Below are positions 1 to 8,345 of a stretch of DNA of 64,000 bases, one piece after another. Under the pieces are notes generated by a model. The model had not been told where the DNA came from and ran no database searches. It saw nothing but the letters and a program-made list of their open reading frames with translations. A program made the translations under genes and the position numbers. Every line of letters begins with the position of its first letter. Position 1 is the stretch's first letter. Source of the stretch: Lutibacter sp. (GTDB taxonomy: Bacteria; Bacteroidota; Bacteroidia; Flavobacteriales; Flavobacteriaceae); contig JAUXPH010000045.1 in assembly GCA_030683995.1 (NCBI GenBank), forward strand, positions 62,001-126,000, written 5' to 3'.

Positions 1-538
1 TGTTATTGTAATAATTTTGATGGTAGGCTTCCGCTTCATAAAACGCCTCAAATGCAGTAACTTCAGTAACAATTTTTTTATCAAAAACTTTGGCGTCGGT
101 CAACGATTTAATAAATGCTTCGGCAACTTTTTTTTGCGCTGTTGAATGGTAAAATATGGCGGAACGGTATTGGGTGCCAACATCATAACCCTGTCTGTTT
201 AAAGTTGTTGGGTCGTGGGTGGCAAAAAACACCTCCAAAATTTCCTGAAAAGATATTATTTTAGGATCAAATTGAATTTGTATCACTTCTGCATGGCCTG
301 TTTCGCCTGAGGTGACTTCATTGTATGTTGGATTTTTAACCTTTCCTCCTGAATAACCCGATGTTACTTTTTCAACGCCATTTAATCTTTGAAAAATGGC
401 TTCGGTACACCAAAAACAACCGTTTGCCAACGTGGCGATTTCTAATTTATCTGACATTTTTGATTTTTTTGTTAGTATGGATTGTGCATCAATGTTCGCT
501 GTTGCAAAAACCAGAAATATTATGAATATTTTTTTCAT
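1..538 (-). CDS. msrA: Peptide-methionine (S)-S-oxide reductase MsrA, C-terminus cut by window edge
   Basis: Reduces methionine-S-sulfoxide in proteins back to methionine. Reading leftward from the ATG at 538 the frame stays open to base 1, so about 179 residues are visible and the C-terminus lies outside. The MsrA signature GCFWC is at residues 40-44, with Cys41 the expected catalytic cysteine. The family blocks [14 protein letters not shown] and TQYRSAIFY follow in order. Residues 1-18 ([17 protein letters not shown]) look like a signal peptide, which suggests a periplasmic repair enzyme. An internal Met28 ([10 protein letters not shown]) would give a cytoplasmic form. The M28 peptidase gene lies 42 bp upstream on the same strand and may be co-transcribed. 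Confidence 0.95.
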   Translation of the reverse strand, partial: MKKIFIIFLVFATANIDAQSILTKKSKMSDKLEIATLANGCFWCTEAIFQRLNGVEKVTSGYSGGKVKNPTYNEVTSGETGHAEVIQIQFDPKIISFQEILEVFFATHDPTTLNRQGYDVGTQYRSAIFYHSTAQKKVAEAFIKSLTDAKVFDKKIVTEVTAFEAFYEAEAYHQNYYNN

Positions 539-580
539 TCCTTAATCTATTTTTAAATAAGTCGGAATTGCTTGAAATAA

Positions 581-1939
581 TTACATACCGCTTGGAATTA
601 ATTTTCTTGGAAACTGCACCAAACTTTCCGCGCCATTTGCTCCTACACTAACCACGCCAAACAAGAAATTATCAATGAGAATATTTTTCAACGTGTAATC
701 AGTTGCTTTGCCCACAAATCGGCTGTATTGCCATTGCGGCGAAGTGGTGTCTCTCCAATAAATTTTATAGCCGATGCTGTTTTTATCGGCAACGGCGTCC
801 CACTTTAATCGGGTTGATGGCTCCACGGCACCAGCAATCATCACGTTTTGTGGTTCCAAAGGCGTTGCAGCCAATGAAGCCAGCGTTAAACAATTTACCG
901 CGGTTAATTTTGCGGCATAATCAAAGTTTACGCCTTCAATTACATCGCCGTATTTTATGCCATTTTCAGTTCTGAGATCTTGGTGTTGACGGTTGTAATT
1001 TTCGTGGGTTTCCATAATTCTCACTCCCGTAAAACCTTCGTCATTAAAAGGTCGGTGATGGCCGCCTCTTCCAAATCGGTCGAGTCTGTAAATCATAATT
1101 GGTTTTAAATTGGTCATATATTGTTCGGCCAATTTTGCCACATAACGCGCCAATTGACGCGAAGTTCCGTCCACTTCACCGCCATAAAAACGCATACTGT
1201 TACGCTCTCTTTCAGTAGTTTGTGCAGAAATGGCTTCAGAAAAAATTCGGAAAGTACTGTTGTCAATAACACCGTCAATTCCTTCAATGTTGCCAATCAT
1301 ATCATTGTTTAACACCGCGATAATGTCCCAATTATTTTCTTTGGCATATTTTGCCATAATTTTTCCGCCGTACAAACCTTGTTCTTCACCCGACAAACCC
1401 ACATAAATAATGGAAACAGGAAATTTATATTTACTTAAAACCCGTGCAGCTTCAATGGTTCCCGCCAATCCGGTTGCGTTGTCGTTTGCGCCGGGCGAAT
1501 CTGACGTAAAATTATTAACATCAGAAACGCGGGAATCAATATCGCCAGCCATAATTACATAACGGTTTGGATAGGTTGTTCCGCGTTGAATAGCCATCAC
1601 ATTCACCACTTTGGTGTCTGTAATAATTCGGCTTCCGTCCGCTTTTACCAAATCACCCAAATAACTTACTTCCAGACAATTATTGCAATTTTTTGAAACT
1701 TCTTCAAAAGCAGTTTTAACCCAACGGCGTGCTGCGCCAATTCCCCTGGTTTTAGAAAGAGTATCAGACAACGTATGTCGCGTTCCAAAATTTGCCAATT
1801 TTACGATGTCTTTTTCCAAGCGTTCTGCAGAAGGTGCTGTAGAAATTTCAATCAACATTTTATCTATTTCAGATTGTGAAAATCCGGTGGTGCTTATGGC
1901 TAAAAAAAGCACAATCATCTTAAATTTAATTGTTTTCAT
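581..1939 (-). CDS. Secreted M28-family metallopeptidase with C-terminal FN3-like domain
   Basis: Predicted exported aminopeptidase-type zinc hydrolase of 452 residues. A signal peptide covers about residues 1-22, ending GFSQ. Most di-zinc ligands of M28 can be placed: Asp153 in GANDN, the Glu185-Glu186 pair in SGEEQG, Asp213 in NNDMIG and a His at 294/295 in GGHHRPF. The first ligand block, usually xHxDS, reads AGDIDS here, so Asp133 replaces the usual His. Residues of about 362-452 resemble a fibronectin-III-like module (KIYWRDT). The substrate cannot be read from sequence. The gene lies upstream of msrA on the same strand. Family assignment is firm; full activity is uncertain because of the changed ligand. 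Confidence 0.88.
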   Translation of the reverse strand: MKTIKFKMIVLFLAISTTGFSQSEIDKMLIEISTAPSAERLEKDIVKLANFGTRHTLSDTLSKTRGIGAARRWVKTAFEEVSKNCNNCLEVSYLGDLVKADGSRIITDTKVVNVMAIQRGTTYPNRYVIMAGDIDSRVSDVNNFTSDSPGANDNATGLAGTIEAARVLSKYKFPVSIIYVGLSGEEQGLYGGKIMAKYAKENNWDIIAVLNNDMIGNIEGIDGVIDNSTFRIFSEAISAQTTERERNSMRFYGGEVDGTSRQLARYVAKLAEQYMTNLKPIMIYRLDRFGRGGHHRPFNDEGFTGVRIMETHENYNRQHQDLRTENGIKYGDVIEGVNFDYAAKLTAVNCLTLASLAATPLEPQNVMIAGAVEPSTRLKWDAVADKNSIGYKIYWRDTTSPQWQYSRFVGKATDYTLKNILIDNFLFGVVSVGANGAESLVQFPRKLIPSGM

Positions 1940-2014
1940 TTTTATTTCAGATTATATTTTTAAAAATACTTTACCAATGTTTGCTATATTTAAACTATAA
2001 AATTCAGTCGAAAT

Positions 2015-2245
2015 TTGCATTTAACCGCTAAGCTCGAAAAGAAAATTTTAGATTTACGATTGACGATTGACGAATTTTGCCCTGTCGATAATTCTAAAAT
2101 CGTAATTCAATTTGCGTTAGGGGTTGCAGGGGAAAACCTTTTTGCGCTTTTTCGGCGCAAAAAGTTTGGAACGAAAGACCCGACCCGCCAGCTGGCGGGG
2201 AACGCCCACCGAAATGGCGGGCAGGCCCAAATTAATTTTTATTGA
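2015..2245. repeat. Intergenic dispersed-repeat block with two perfect hairpins
   Basis: The 333-bp gap between the M28 and threonine aldolase genes is mostly repeat. From 2050 there is a short tandem run of ACGATTG units. Then comes a perfect 10-bp inverted repeat (arms 2138-2147 and 2155-2164, CTTTTTGCGC), and a perfect 16-bp palindrome CCCGCCAGCTGGCGGG at 2184-2199. An imperfect GCCCACC/GGCGGGC stem follows at about 2204-2222. Local GC is far above the surroundings. A 76-codon frame through it is judged spurious. It resembles palindromic repeats scattered between genes in Flavobacteriia. Confidence 0.75.
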
Positions 2246-2272
2246 ATTAGTTTCAGAATTTGACAAAATAAA

Positions 2273-3295
2273 TTAAATATTTTCTAAGGTGCTCACCACC
2301 ATTTCAAGCATTTCTTCGGTAAAATCTAAATGGGTTACCATCCTCAATTTTCCATTTCCCATAGAAATCAATGAAATTCCGGCTTTTTTTAAACGGTTCA
2401 TAAAATCTTCTTCATTGATGGAATCAATGACGTTAAAAATAACAATGTTGGTTTCAATAGGCTCCACATATTTTACCAATTTACAATTTTGAAGTGCCAC
2501 GCCAATGACTTTTGCGCGTGTATGGTCAATTGCCAAACGGTCGATATGATTGTCCAATGCGTAAATTCCGGCAGCCGCCAAATAACCCACCTGACGCATG
2601 GCCCCGCCAAATAATTTCCTGATTCTTAACGCCTTTTCAATATGAAGTTTTGAGCCCAACAACACAGATCCAACGGGCGCTCCCAATCCTTTGGACAAAC
2701 AAACCGAAATGGTATCGAAGACTTCACCATATTGTTTAGGCGTTTCATTTTTAGCGATCAAAGCATTGAAAATTCTTGCGCCGTCCATATGAAATGCCAA
2801 ATTATGCGCGGTACAAATTTTCTTCATTTTCAATAACTCTTCATAATCCCAACAAGCACCTCCTCCTTTATTGGTGGTGTTTTCCACCACAACCAAACTG
2901 GCCCAAGGCACGTGAATGTCCGTTCTTCCCGAAACAGCATCAAGCAATTGATTTGCGGTAAACATTCCTCTTTCGCCATCTATTAAATGAGAGGTTACTC
3001 CCGAATTGGCTGCGGCACCGCCACCTTCAAAATTATAGACGTGCGACCATTTATCGCAAAACATTCTGTCCCCGTGTCGCGTATGAAGCCTAATGGCAGT
3101 TTGGTTTGCCATGGTTCCCGAAGGAAAAAATAAGGCGGCTTCCATACCAAACATTTTTGCCATTTTTAACTGTAATTTATTGACTGTTGGATCACCTCCA
3201 AAAACATCGTCACCAACTTCAGCCTCCATCATTGCCTTAAGCATTCCTTTGGTAGGCTTGGTTACGGTGTCGCTTATTAAATTTATTTGCATCAT
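2273..3295 (-). CDS. ltaE: Low-specificity L-threonine aldolase (PLP-dependent)
   Basis: PLP enzyme of fold type I that cleaves L-threonine or L-allo-threonine to glycine and acetaldehyde, in the cytoplasm. The 340 residues match the usual family length. The opening INLISDTVTKPT is the family N-terminus. The substrate/PLP region GDDVFGGDPTV is at about 28-38 and HMDGAR at 169-174. The Schiff-base lysine is Lys202 in SVCLSKGLGAPVGS. Translation may begin at either of two adjacent ATG codons. It stands alone between a repeat block and the divergent prfB. Confidence 0.95.
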   Translation of the reverse strand: MMQINLISDTVTKPTKGMLKAMMEAEVGDDVFGGDPTVNKLQLKMAKMFGMEAALFFPSGTMANQTAIRLHTRHGDRMFCDKWSHVYNFEGGGAAANSGVTSHLIDGERGMFTANQLLDAVSGRTDIHVPWASLVVVENTTNKGGGACWDYEELLKMKKICTAHNLAFHMDGARIFNALIAKNETPKQYGEVFDTISVCLSKGLGAPVGSVLLGSKLHIEKALRIRKLFGGAMRQVGYLAAAGIYALDNHIDRLAIDHTRAKVIGVALQNCKLVKYVEPIETNIVIFNVIDSINEEDFMNRLKKAGISLISMGNGKLRMVTHLDFTEEMLEMVVSTLENI

Positions 3296-3431
3296 TTAAG
3301 TTTGAGATTTATTAATTTATATAGGTTTAGAAATTTTAATTAAATCCACCATTTCTGTCTTTTCAGAAGAAAAAAGATTTTACCCAAAAATACCATAATT
3401 AGTTTGATTGAAATATAACGAATCAAATTTA

Positions 3432-3464
3432 TTTGCATAGTTTAAAAATGAAAAGGTATTTTTG
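3432..3464 (+). promoter_or_regulatory. Predicted prfB promoter
   Basis: A perfect TAnnTTTG -7 box (TATTTTTG, 3457-3464) lies 21 bp after TTTG at 3432-3435, as expected of the Bacteroidota primary sigma factor. It sits 17 bp before the prfB ATG. Confidence 0.7.
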
Positions 3465-3481
3465 TAGTTCTAAATAAAAAA

Positions 3482-4588
3482 ATGATTACAAACGAACATA
3501 TTATTAAACTTCAGGAACGCATCAGCCGTTTAAAAACGTATCTTGAAATCGATAAAAAAGCCATTGAAATTTCGAACGAGGAAGAACTCACCGGAAATCC
3601 GGCTTTTTGGAACAATCCAAGAGAAGCTGAAATAGTGATGAGAAACCTTCGATTCAAAAAAAAATGGGTGGAAGATTTTAATTCCATTTTAACCCATTTT
3701 GATGAAGTTTCCGTTTTACTCGATTTTTATGCGGAAGGAGAAGTGACCGATAAAGAAGTTGAACAGCAATATGACACCACAATTTCTTTGCTGGAAGACC
3801 TGGAATTTAAAAATATGCTTTCTGATGAAGGCGATAATTTAAGTGCCGTGTTACAAATTACTGCCGGAGCGGGCGGTACGGAAAGCTGTGATTGGGCGCA
3901 AATGCTGATGCGTATGTATTTAATGTGGGCAGAAAGCAAAAAATATAAAGTAAAAGAACTGAATTTTCAGGAAGGCGATGTCACCGGCATTAAAACGGTT
4001 ACCATAGAAATTGAAGGCGAATTTGCTTTTGGCTATTTAAAAGGAGAAAACGGCGTGCACAGGTTGGTGCGGATTTCGCCCTTCGACAGCAATGCAAAAC
4101 GCCATACTTCATTTGCCTCGGTGTATGTTTATCCTTTGGTTGATGACAGCATTGAAATCGAAATAAATCCGGCAGATATTGAAATTATAACTTCACGCTC
4201 AAGTGGTGCAGGCGGCCAAAATGTGAATAAAGTGGAAACAAAAGTGCAACTTACCCACAAACCGACAGGCATTCAATTGTCTTGTTCCGAAACACGCTCA
4301 CAACACGAAAACAGAGAACGGGCCTTGCAAATGCTGAAATCGCAATTGTATGAAATTGAATTGAAAAAACAGCAGGAAGCCAGAAGCGATATAGAATCCG
4401 GGAAAATGAAAATTGAATTTGGGTCACAAATCAGAAATTATGTTTTACATCCTTATAAATTGGTGAAAGATGTGAGAACCGGCTATGAAACAGGAAATGC
4501 AGAAGCCGTTTTAAACGGGAATTTAGACGGTTTTATAAAAGCCTATTTAATGCAACAAGGACAAAAAGAAACCAAAAATGAAATGTAA
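3482..4588 (+). CDS. prfB: Peptide chain release factor 2, uninterrupted frame
   Basis: Ends translation at UGA and UAA codons. All RF2 hallmarks are present in 368 residues: the SPF codon-reading tripeptide at 199-201 and the GGQ peptidyl-tRNA hydrolysis motif at 244-246 ([11 protein letters not shown]). Many bacterial prfB genes need a programmed +1 frameshift at CTT-TGA near codon 25. Here the matching place reads TAT-CTT-GAA (codons 20-22, bases 3539-3547) and runs straight through, with no in-frame UGA and no strong Shine-Dalgarno-like stretch before it. The start is supported by the promoter 17 bp upstream. The 3' end overlaps the HAD gene by 11 bp. Confidence 0.96.
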   Translation: MITNEHIIKLQERISRLKTYLEIDKKAIEISNEEELTGNPAFWNNPREAEIVMRNLRFKKKWVEDFNSILTHFDEVSVLLDFYAEGEVTDKEVEQQYDTTISLLEDLEFKNMLSDEGDNLSAVLQITAGAGGTESCDWAQMLMRMYLMWAESKKYKVKELNFQEGDVTGIKTVTIEIEGEFAFGYLKGENGVHRLVRISPFDSNAKRHTSFASVYVYPLVDDSIEIEINPADIEIITSRSSGAGGQNVNKVETKVQLTHKPTGIQLSCSETRSQHENRERALQMLKSQLYEIELKKQQEARSDIESGKMKIEFGSQIRNYVLHPYKLVKDVRTGYETGNAEAVLNGNLDGFIKAYLMQQGQKETKNEM

Positions 4589-5198
4589 TATTGATACCAT
4601 TATCTTCGATTTAGGAGGCGTGTTAGTAGACTGGAAACCGGAATATTTGTACAGAAAAGTGTTTAACGGCAACGAAAAAAAAGTGCAATGGTTTTTGAAC
4701 AATGTGTGCACAAGTGCTTGGAATGCCGAACAGGATGCCGGAAGAACCATTGAAGAAGCTGAAAATGTTAAAATCGCGGAATTTCCTGAACACGAACATT
4801 TAATTCGCTTATTCTACAGCAAATGGCATCAAATGTTTTCGGGATCCATTGAAGAAAATGTTGCATTGTTCAAAGCTTTAAAAGCTTCAGGAAACTTTAA
4901 AATTTATGCGCTCACAAACTGGAGTGCAGAAAAATGGGATTTGGGATTGGAATTGTTTCCGTTTTTTAATTATTTTGACGGCGTGGTGGTTTCCGGACAA
5001 GAAAAAATACGAAAACCATATCCGGAAATATACAATCTCATTTTTGATAAATTTGCCATCAATCCCGAAAATGCCATTTTTATTGATGACAACGAAGAAA
5101 ATATTATTGCTGCAAAAGCTTTAAAATTACAAGGAATTCACTATAAATCGCCGCAACAACTACAGAAAGAATTGCATTCTTTTGGAATGATTTTCTAA
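4578..5198 (+). CDS. HAD-superfamily (IA) phosphatase, YihX-like
   Basis: Predicted cytoplasmic phosphatase for a small phosphorylated metabolite. All four HAD motifs are visible in 206 residues: motif [13 protein letters not shown] (nucleophile Asp11, with Gly in place of the second Asp as in YihX-type enzymes), motif II ALTNWS, motif III Lys in [10 protein letters not shown], and motif [11 protein letters not shown]. The helical cap lies between motifs I and II. The ATG sits inside the end of prfB with an 11-bp overlap, so the two genes are very likely co-transcribed and translationally coupled. The substrate cannot be read from sequence; sugar phosphates are typical for this subgroup. Confidence 0.9.
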   Translation: MKCNIDTIIFDLGGVLVDWKPEYLYRKVFNGNEKKVQWFLNNVCTSAWNAEQDAGRTIEEAENVKIAEFPEHEHLIRLFYSKWHQMFSGSIEENVALFKALKASGNFKIYALTNWSAEKWDLGLELFPFFNYFDGVVVSGQEKIRKPYPEIYNLIFDKFAINPENAIFIDDNEENIIAAKALKLQGIHYKSPQQLQKELHSFGMIF

Positions 5199-5284
5199 TT
5201 TTTTACTGTTTATTCTATGTATTTCATAACAAACAGTAATTTTTATTGGATAAAGTGTTGTTTCTTAACAATAATGTGTATTTT

Positions 5285-5292
5285 TACCTTTG
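5285..5292 (+). promoter_or_regulatory. -7 promoter box upstream of the first OMP barrel gene
   Basis: TACCTTTG matches TAnnTTTG exactly, 68 bp before the start at 5361. A plausible TTG-type -33 element sits around 5258-5264 with spacing of 20-24 bp. Confidence 0.55.
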
Positions 5293-5360
5293 TGAAAAAT
5301 GATGTTTTTGTTAAATAAATGATTAAAAAAAGCTATGAACCTTAAAATAAGTTATTTTCT

Positions 5361-7751
5361 ATGAGGAGACTATTATTAGTGCTAATTATATTAACCCCAA
5401 TGCTCATTTTTAGCCAAAAGAATAATTACCCCACTTATACCATTACCGGAAAAATAATAGATGCCGCCACAAAAAAACCATTGGAAGATGCCACCATTAT
5501 TTTTAAAAGCATTGATTCCAATCTCATAAAATTTGGGGGCATCACCAACCAAAAAGGCAATTTCTCCATTGATGTTGAACAAGAAACCTATCGCGTTTCT
5601 GTGGAATTTATATCCTATGAAACAAAAATTCTGAACCTTTCAGCAATTACAAGAAATTTTAATTTGGGTGTTATTGAATTGGAGTTGGATACTGAAATTT
5701 TGAACGAGGTTGAAATTGTTGGCGTAAAAAAAACAGTCGAATTTAAATCCAACAAAATTGTGTTTAATGTGGATAAAGATGTGGCTGCAAATGGTGGCGT
5801 GGCAACAGATATCTTAAACAACATTCCGTCTGTAAACGTTGATCCCAATGGCAGCATCACAGTACAAGGCCATGGAAGCGTTCAAGTGATGATTAATGGC
5901 AAAATTTCTTCTTTGTCAAAATCGGATGCTTTAAAATCTTTGCCGGCTGGTTCTATTGAAAAAATTGAAGTGATCACAAATCCTGGCGCAAAGTATGATG
6001 CTTCTGCCTTAAGTGTTATCAATATCATTTTAAAAAAGGGAAAAGACGAAGGCTTTAACGCATCTTTAACTGCCACAGGCGGCTATAAAGATTATTATGG
6101 CGGATTGATTACCTTAAACAATAAATCAAAATACTTAAACTTTTTTGTGAATACTTCCTTCAATCACAGCAATCCGATTACCACAGCCGCATCTGAAAAT
6201 GAATATTTTGTAAATAATGTCACTTCTTCATTTTTGAATGAAAACAGTGAATTCAACAGCAAAAAAGATGCTTTTTATGGCACAATTGGCACCGATTTCT
6301 ACTTGTCAAAAAATACAACGCTTTCAACAAGCGTTAATTTTCAAAATGTAATTAACAAAAGCAATACGTTAACGTCTTCAAGTATTTTTAATGCCGTAAA
6401 AGCGCCAACAGCAACCAATGACAGGACGCATATTGGAAAATTGGAAAATGAACTGTATGAATTTGTGGTTGATTTTGAGCACAATTTTAAAAAAGAAGGC
6501 CAGCAATTAACTTCAAGCTTCTTATTTTCAAAAGATACTGACGATATTGCCAATACGATATCAAACACCAATGCCGCTTTTACCAACCAAGCTTATAAGG
6601 AAAAAAATAAATTACAGAATACATCATATGAAATTAATTTCACAAGTCCAATAGGCAAAACTTCAGCCTATTCGGTTGGCTATAAAGGAAATATTAGTGA
6701 AGTTCCATTCCAGTATTCAAGCGCTGTCGAAGACCGAAATATTGATTATTCAGATAATTTGAACGCCGTATATGTTGAATTTGAAAATGAAGGTGAAAAG
6801 TTTTATTATGGATTAGGGCTCAGGGCTGAATTTTTGGAATTGAAGGCCGATTATTTATACCTAAACACCACCCAAAAAAACAATTTTGATAAAATTTTCC
6901 CAACCGTTTATTTAAAATATACACTAAGCGATTCAAAAAGTTTAAGCCTAAGTTATTCCAAAAAAATGAATTCACCACTTTATAGCCAACTCCAGCCTTT
7001 TGAGCAAAAATATAGTGAGACATCATCTTATGTTGGAAATCCGGCTTTAAACCCAATTTATATTGATGCCACAAATTTAGGATATATGTATAATGGCAAT
7101 AAAATGATGTTTTCATCCTCCCTGTTTTTCAACAGGTATAATGATTATTGGGAGTATGTGACTTACGAAACCGGCGAACAAATAAATGGCATAAATAAAA
7201 TTATCACTACTCCTGTTAATGTTGGAAAATTAGACTATTACGGTATTGATGTAACCACAATTTATAAACCTGCCAAGATTTTAAACTTTACAGGAAATAT
7301 AAATCTTTATAATTTGGATCAATCCGGAATTTTTGAAACTGTAAATTCAGCCAATGAAACCATTGTTAAAGATTATAATCACGCAAGTTTAAATGGCTCT
7401 TTTAGTTTGCTGACACAATTAAAAATACCTAAAATATTTGATTTTCAAATAAATGCAAAACATTTTTTGATTTCTAAAGGCGCCTATTCCACAAGAAAGG
7501 AATTTACATATGCTAGCGCCGCCATCAATAAAGACTTTTCTAATAGTGATGCTTCCATCAGTTTAACGGTTGATGATATTTTTAAATCAAACAAAACAGA
7601 CAGAGACCGATTTGACACCAATTATTTCTCAAAAAGTTTGATTGAAAATAAATACAGAACAATTTTATTGTCTTTTACTTATCGGTTTAACCAAAGCAAA
7701 AAAGACAGAAAAATTGATTTTGATAAAAAAGAGATTAAACCAAACTACTAA
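5361..7751 (+). CDS. Outer-membrane beta-barrel, TonB-receptor-like (OMP_b-brl_3 type)
   Basis: A 796-residue outer-membrane protein. A signal peptide (about 1-19, ending IFSQ) is followed by a carboxypeptidase-regulatory-like beta-sandwich (about 28-115: TITGKIIDAATKKPLEDATI). Then comes a plug-like domain (about 125-225: DILNNIPSVNVDPNGSITVQG, VMINGKISS, EKIEVITNPGAKYDA) and a long barrel rich in alternating aromatics that ends in TYRF near the C-terminus. It is paralogous to the gene at 8346. No SusD partner lies next to it, so it is not a standard polysaccharide locus. The ligand is unknown; substrate import or a surface structural role are both possible. Confidence 0.88.
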   Translation: MRRLLLVLIILTPMLIFSQKNNYPTYTITGKIIDAATKKPLEDATIIFKSIDSNLIKFGGITNQKGNFSIDVEQETYRVSVEFISYETKILNLSAITRNFNLGVIELELDTEILNEVEIVGVKKTVEFKSNKIVFNVDKDVAANGGVATDILNNIPSVNVDPNGSITVQGHGSVQVMINGKISSLSKSDALKSLPAGSIEKIEVITNPGAKYDASALSVINIILKKGKDEGFNASLTATGGYKDYYGGLITLNNKSKYLNFFVNTSFNHSNPITTAASENEYFVNNVTSSFLNENSEFNSKKDAFYGTIGTDFYLSKNTTLSTSVNFQNVINKSNTLTSSSIFNAVKAPTATNDRTHIGKLENELYEFVVDFEHNFKKEGQQLTSSFLFSKDTDDIANTISNTNAAFTNQAYKEKNKLQNTSYEINFTSPIGKTSAYSVGYKGNISEVPFQYSSAVEDRNIDYSDNLNAVYVEFENEGEKFYYGLGLRAEFLELKADYLYLNTTQKNNFDKIFPTVYLKYTLSDSKSLSLSYSKKMNSPLYSQLQPFEQKYSETSSYVGNPALNPIYIDATNLGYMYNGNKMMFSSSLFFNRYNDYWEYVTYETGEQINGINKIITTPVNVGKLDYYGIDVTTIYKPAKILNFTGNINLYNLDQSGIFETVNSANETIVKDYNHASLNGSFSLLTQLKIPKIFDFQINAKHFLISKGAYSTRKEFTYASAAINKDFSNSDASISLTVDDIFKSNKTDRDRFDTNYFSKSLIENKYRTILLSFTYRFNQSKKDRKIDFDKKEIKPNY

Positions 7752-7777
7752 TCGTTATTTTTGAACAACTAAAATTC

Positions 7778-8116
7778 ATGAAAATTTACCACAATCCGCG
7801 TTGCGGAAAAAGCCGGGAAGGTTTGGCCATTTTACAGGAATCTAAATTGCCTTTTGAAATTATCAATTACATAAAAACGCCTCTTTCAAAAGAAGAATTG
7901 ACTGAAATTATAAAATTATTGGGCATTCCTCCCATTGATTTGGTTCGGAAAAACGAAGCCATTTGGAAAGAAAACTTTAAAGGGAAAAAACTGTCGGATT
8001 CAGAAATTATCACTGCAATGGTTAAAAACCCAAAACTTATTGAAAGACCAATTGTTATTAACAAAGGCAAAGCTGCAATTGGGCGTCCTCCAGAACTCAT
8101 AAAATCTATATTGTAA
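7778..8116 (+). CDS. ArsC/Spx-family reductase (arsenate reductase-like)
   Basis: A 112-residue thioredoxin-fold protein of the glutaredoxin-dependent arsenate reductase family. The active-site cysteine is Cys9 in HNPRCGKSREGL. The family segments YIKTPLSKEEL and LIERPIVINKGKAAIGRPPE follow, the latter carrying the Arg residues that bind oxyanion in ArsC. Many such genes in Bacteroidota stand alone without an ars operon, as here, so arsenate may not be the main substrate. It starts 26 bp after the OMP gene and is probably its downstream partner in one transcript. Confidence 0.88.
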   Translation: MKIYHNPRCGKSREGLAILQESKLPFEIINYIKTPLSKEELTEIIKLLGIPPIDLVRKNEAIWKENFKGKKLSDSEIITAMVKNPKLIERPIVINKGKAAIGRPPELIKSIL

Positions 8117-8314
8117 ATTTTATGAGTTTATTAACAGTTGTAAGTCCTTAAAAATATAAATACACTCTATCCCTTATTTAGCCTTTTTATTTTATAATAT
8201 ATTTATAGTCAGTAGTTTGCAAATTTAATGGGTGTTAAACATTCATTATTGAATCTTCACAATTTTCTTCACAGTCGTTAACACTAGTTAACATAAAAGT
8301 AATTGGGCAACTTG

Positions 8315-8322
8315 TATCTTTG
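8315..8322 (+). promoter_or_regulatory. -7 promoter box upstream of the second OMP barrel gene
   Basis: TATCTTTG matches TAnnTTTG exactly and lies 23 bp before the start at 8346. No clear -33 element was found. Confidence 0.55.
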
Positions 8323-8345
8323 CGACATAAATTAACAAATCATTC

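Noticed and set aside
2015-2245. A 76-codon plus-strand frame
   Set aside because: It runs through the GC-rich dispersed repeat; its residues (PTRQLAGNAHRNGGQA) are the translated palindromes, not a protein.
7778-8116. Arsenic-resistance locus
   Set aside because: Only the ArsC-like gene is present, with no arsB/arsR; such lone genes often have other roles.
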